Shown here piece after piece: positions 52,838-54,541 of a DNA stretch of 54,541 nucleotides. Origin of the DNA: an uncultured Bacteroidales bacterium (GTDB lineage Bacteria > Bacteroidota > Bacteroidia > Bacteroidales > FEN-979); NCBI GenBank assembly GCA_903875045.1, contig CAIQUS010000005.1, positions 1-54,541 on the forward strand. The letters are read 5' to 3'. The position numbers were made by a program, and so were the translations under genes. Each line of letters opens with the position of its first letter. Positions within the stretch are counted from its first letter, which is position 1. The notes under the pieces were generated by a model, which did no database searches, had not been told where the DNA came from, and saw only the letters and a list, made by a program, of their open reading frames with translations.

Positions 52838-54541
52838 TCATTCCCGGATTCGGTATTCTGTTGATCTGACTCCGGGGTTCCGGGGTTCGGACGCAGAACC
52901 TGTCAAGTTATCATCTTTCACATTGGCAGTGAGTGACCAGGAAAAACCGGCATCAGAACTTCCGCCCATTAATTCGATTACATCAAAACCAGTCGTAGAT
53001 TTATTCGTCACATAAACTCCTTTACAATCAGCTTCAAGTTGTATAAACACCCTGACCGGATACTTTTCATTCATCATAATTCTTTTTGCAATGGCTGGAT
53101 CTATCTGAACATGGCACATCCCGTTGATCAGCTTTCCTGTTCCATAATCAGTAATCACTGTTTCGGGACTTACCGGGCAGTACATGTCAAGGACTGAACC
53201 ATCATTGGATTTGTTCTGTGTGACTAATTTTCCCACTCCCCAAATCAGGTATGCATCATACACTCCTGGCGATATCTGCTTATATCCGCCAACCCGTGCA
53301 TACGCATTGGCACCTGAATAAAAGTACCCTCCGGCTCTTTCCCCGGATCCAATCGTCGACTGACCGTAAACACCATAAACATTACCTGTCCCGGCAACAC
53401 CCGTTCCGTTGGTATTCGTCCCTGTAATTGCTGAACTACTTCCAAAAGTGCCTGTTACCGTGCAATGCCCGTCTGTTGCAACCTGGAACGGGCTTGAACT
53501 TCCCACAGAAAGAAGTGTCTGAGGGTTGTTTGTTCCAATACCTAATCGGTTATTCACATGATCAAAGTACAATTTTGTATTGTCCTGTTGTATCCCATTT
53601 GCATCGTAAAATAAAACACTCCCGTTGCTTCCATGCAATCGTGTAAAATCCGAGCTCGACAGATATCCGTTCTGGCTTCCGGATGCAGCTGCCAGTGATA
53701 TTGAATTATTAGCCCTGCTCAATGGTGAATTAAATGATAAAACATTTTCCTTGCTATTGAATAAATTCCAGTCAGTTGAGGTCAAATATCCACTTACAGA
53801 TGTTGTAGCCTGAGAAATGGAAATATTCGGTGTTGTTCCCCCGGTACTTGATACCGGAGGACTGGCGGTTACGGCGGTTACGGTACCAGCAGCAAAATTG
53901 TTTGTCCGTTTTGAAACAACGCCTGTTGCATCATCCACCACCAGGACAGAAGTATTTATGACACTGACCGGAAGTGTTTGAATACGCATGATGTTGGAGG
54001 AACCATTGATATCGAGCAGGTAAGCAGGAGTAACGGAAGTACCAATACCAACATTTCCGCCCTGAACCCAGCCATTACCGGTAATATGGAAGGTGCCAGT
54101 CTGCAGATTACCGGAATTCGCAATGTAATTACTGCTTAATCCATTCACATATGTTTTAACAGCATTTTGAGTCGGATAAAGAATATCGGAGGTGCCCAAA
54201 TTTGCATTTGTGGATTTATTTTCCTGATTTTCTGCCGTATAGCCTAAAGAATTTTGTTTGTTGTTAAATATATTCCAGTCGGTCGATTTGAGATACCCAT
54301 TTACAGATCCCGATGCCGCAGGAATGGATCCGGTCAACCCGTTGGATGCCAGGGTCAGCGTTAGCGGGGATGTTCCGGTGGCGCTGGTTAGCCGGTAAGT
54401 AAACCCGGCATCCCAGTCGGATGAATGGTCGGGGATTGCAGTCAGTTTGCCACTGTTTGCTCTCACCAAACCTGTAAGGACGGGGTTCACCGTATCGATG
54501 GCCCGTTGGTAAAAATGTTTCCGTTCATCATAATTCAGCAG
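52838..54541 (-). CDS. Repeat-rich surface/tail-fibre-like protein, 5' end outside the window
   Basis: At least 567 residues, open at the window edge: the frame stays open through 54541 with no stop, so the GTG at 54490 is not its start. Repeats such as NGYLKSTDWNIFN, SGYLTSTDWNLFN and NGYLSSSDFTRLH occur, and GNVGIGTSVTPAYLLDING and LGIGTNNPQTLL are the linker motifs of Bacteroidota fibre-like proteins that often end in a self-cleaving S74 chaperone domain. No S74 domain is seen here. The C-terminal region (VFIQLEADCKGVYV, GFDVIELMGG) is a separate beta domain. No T9SS sorting domain is recognised. It may be a surface fibre. Confidence 0.8.
   Translation of the reverse strand: MLNYDERKHFYQRAIDTVNPVLTGLVRANSGKLTAIPDHSSDWDAGFTYRLTSATGTSPLTLTLASNGLTGSIPAASGSVNGYLKSTDWNIFNNKQNSLGYTAENQENKSTNANLGTSDILYPTQNAVKTYVNGLSSNYIANSGNLQTGTFHITGNGWVQGGNVGIGTSVTPAYLLDINGSSNIMRIQTLPVSVINTSVLVVDDATGVVSKRTNNFAAGTVTAVTASPPVSSTGGTTPNISISQATTSVSGYLTSTDWNLFNSKENVLSFNSPLSRANNSISLAAASGSQNGYLSSSDFTRLHGSNGSVLFYDANGIQQDNTKLYFDHVNNRLGIGTNNPQTLLSVGSSSPFQVATDGHCTVTGTFGSSSAITGTNTNGTGVAGTGNVYGVYGQSTIGSGERAGGYFYSGANAYARVGGYKQISPGVYDAYLIWGVGKLVTQNKSNDGSVLDMYCPVSPETVITDYGTGKLINGMCHVQIDPAIAKRIMMNEKYPVRVFIQLEADCKGVYVTNKSTTGFDVIELMGGSSDAGFSWSLTANVKDDNLTGSASEPRNPGVRSTEYRIRE

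Noticed and set aside
1-54541. tRNA, rRNA, riboswitch or phage integrase features
   Set aside because: I found no cloverleaf, conserved rRNA segment, recognisable aptamer or integrase in the window by eye; absence cannot be proven without covariance searches.

Overview
The window looks like a chromosomal segment of an uncultured or poorly studied anaerobic member of the Bacteroidota. Evidence is the many large secreted proteins ending in type IX secretion (T9SS) sorting domains, Bacteroidota-style -7 boxes (TAnnTTTG) before several genes, lipoproteins with Bacteroidota-like N termini, and families typical of that phylum (MbnP, choice-of-anchor V, GH106-like, GxxExxY). I see no rRNA, tRNA, CRISPR array, phage or classical transposase.

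Region 1 (1-7.5 kb) is a sulfur and molybdenum module. A plus-strand operon encodes a Tat-exported molybdopterin oxidoreductase of the polysulfide/thiosulfate reductase type, its four-cluster ferredoxin subunit, an NrfD membrane subunit, two half-size YeeE/YedE sulfur-transport proteins and a membrane-anchored rhodanese-like protein whose active-site Cys is gone. Convergent to it lie mobA (Mo-cofactor nucleotidylation), a DUF302 gene and an OsmC gene. The spacers here carry short tandem repeats of 7, 8 and 14 bp period.

Region 2 (7.7-31.2 kb, all minus strand) encodes very large exported proteins: a CxxCH-containing choice-of-anchor V protein, two paralogous Asp-box (BNR) beta-propeller proteins, a lipoprotein metallophosphoesterase, a two-HKD phospholipase D-like protein, and two proteins of about 2,040 residues with beta-helix and LamG domains. 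Most carry T9SS C-terminal domains. One giant lacks it. A small fragment-like gene and a truncated receiver-like gene follow.

Region 3 (31.7-42.5 kb) holds a TPR histidine kinase/NarL-type regulator pair, a divergent GH106-like glycosidase, an operon of HD hydrolase, sulfide:quinone oxidoreductase-like flavoprotein and an unlisted 53-residue protein, and a minus-strand run of PAP2 phosphatase, MbnP lipoprotein and DUF4349 lipoprotein. The SQR-like enzyme and the Psr-like enzyme could form opposite halves of a sulfide/polysulfide cycle.

Region 4 (40.9-52.2 kb) is the most unusual part: seven closely spaced minus-strand genes for a T9SS surface protein, an outer-membrane barrel, a large exported protein with a degenerate vWA-like region, an ABC ATPase, an FtsX-type permease, an internally duplicated multi-pass membrane protein and a Cys-rich lipoprotein. 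I cannot assign this set to a known system. It looks like an envelope-spanning apparatus.

Region 5 (52.2-54.5 kb) contains a GxxExxY nuclease-like gene next to a nested palindrome, the pair bracketed by imperfect 24-bp inverted repeats (possible mobile cassette), then the 3' part of a repeat-rich surface protein running off the window edge.
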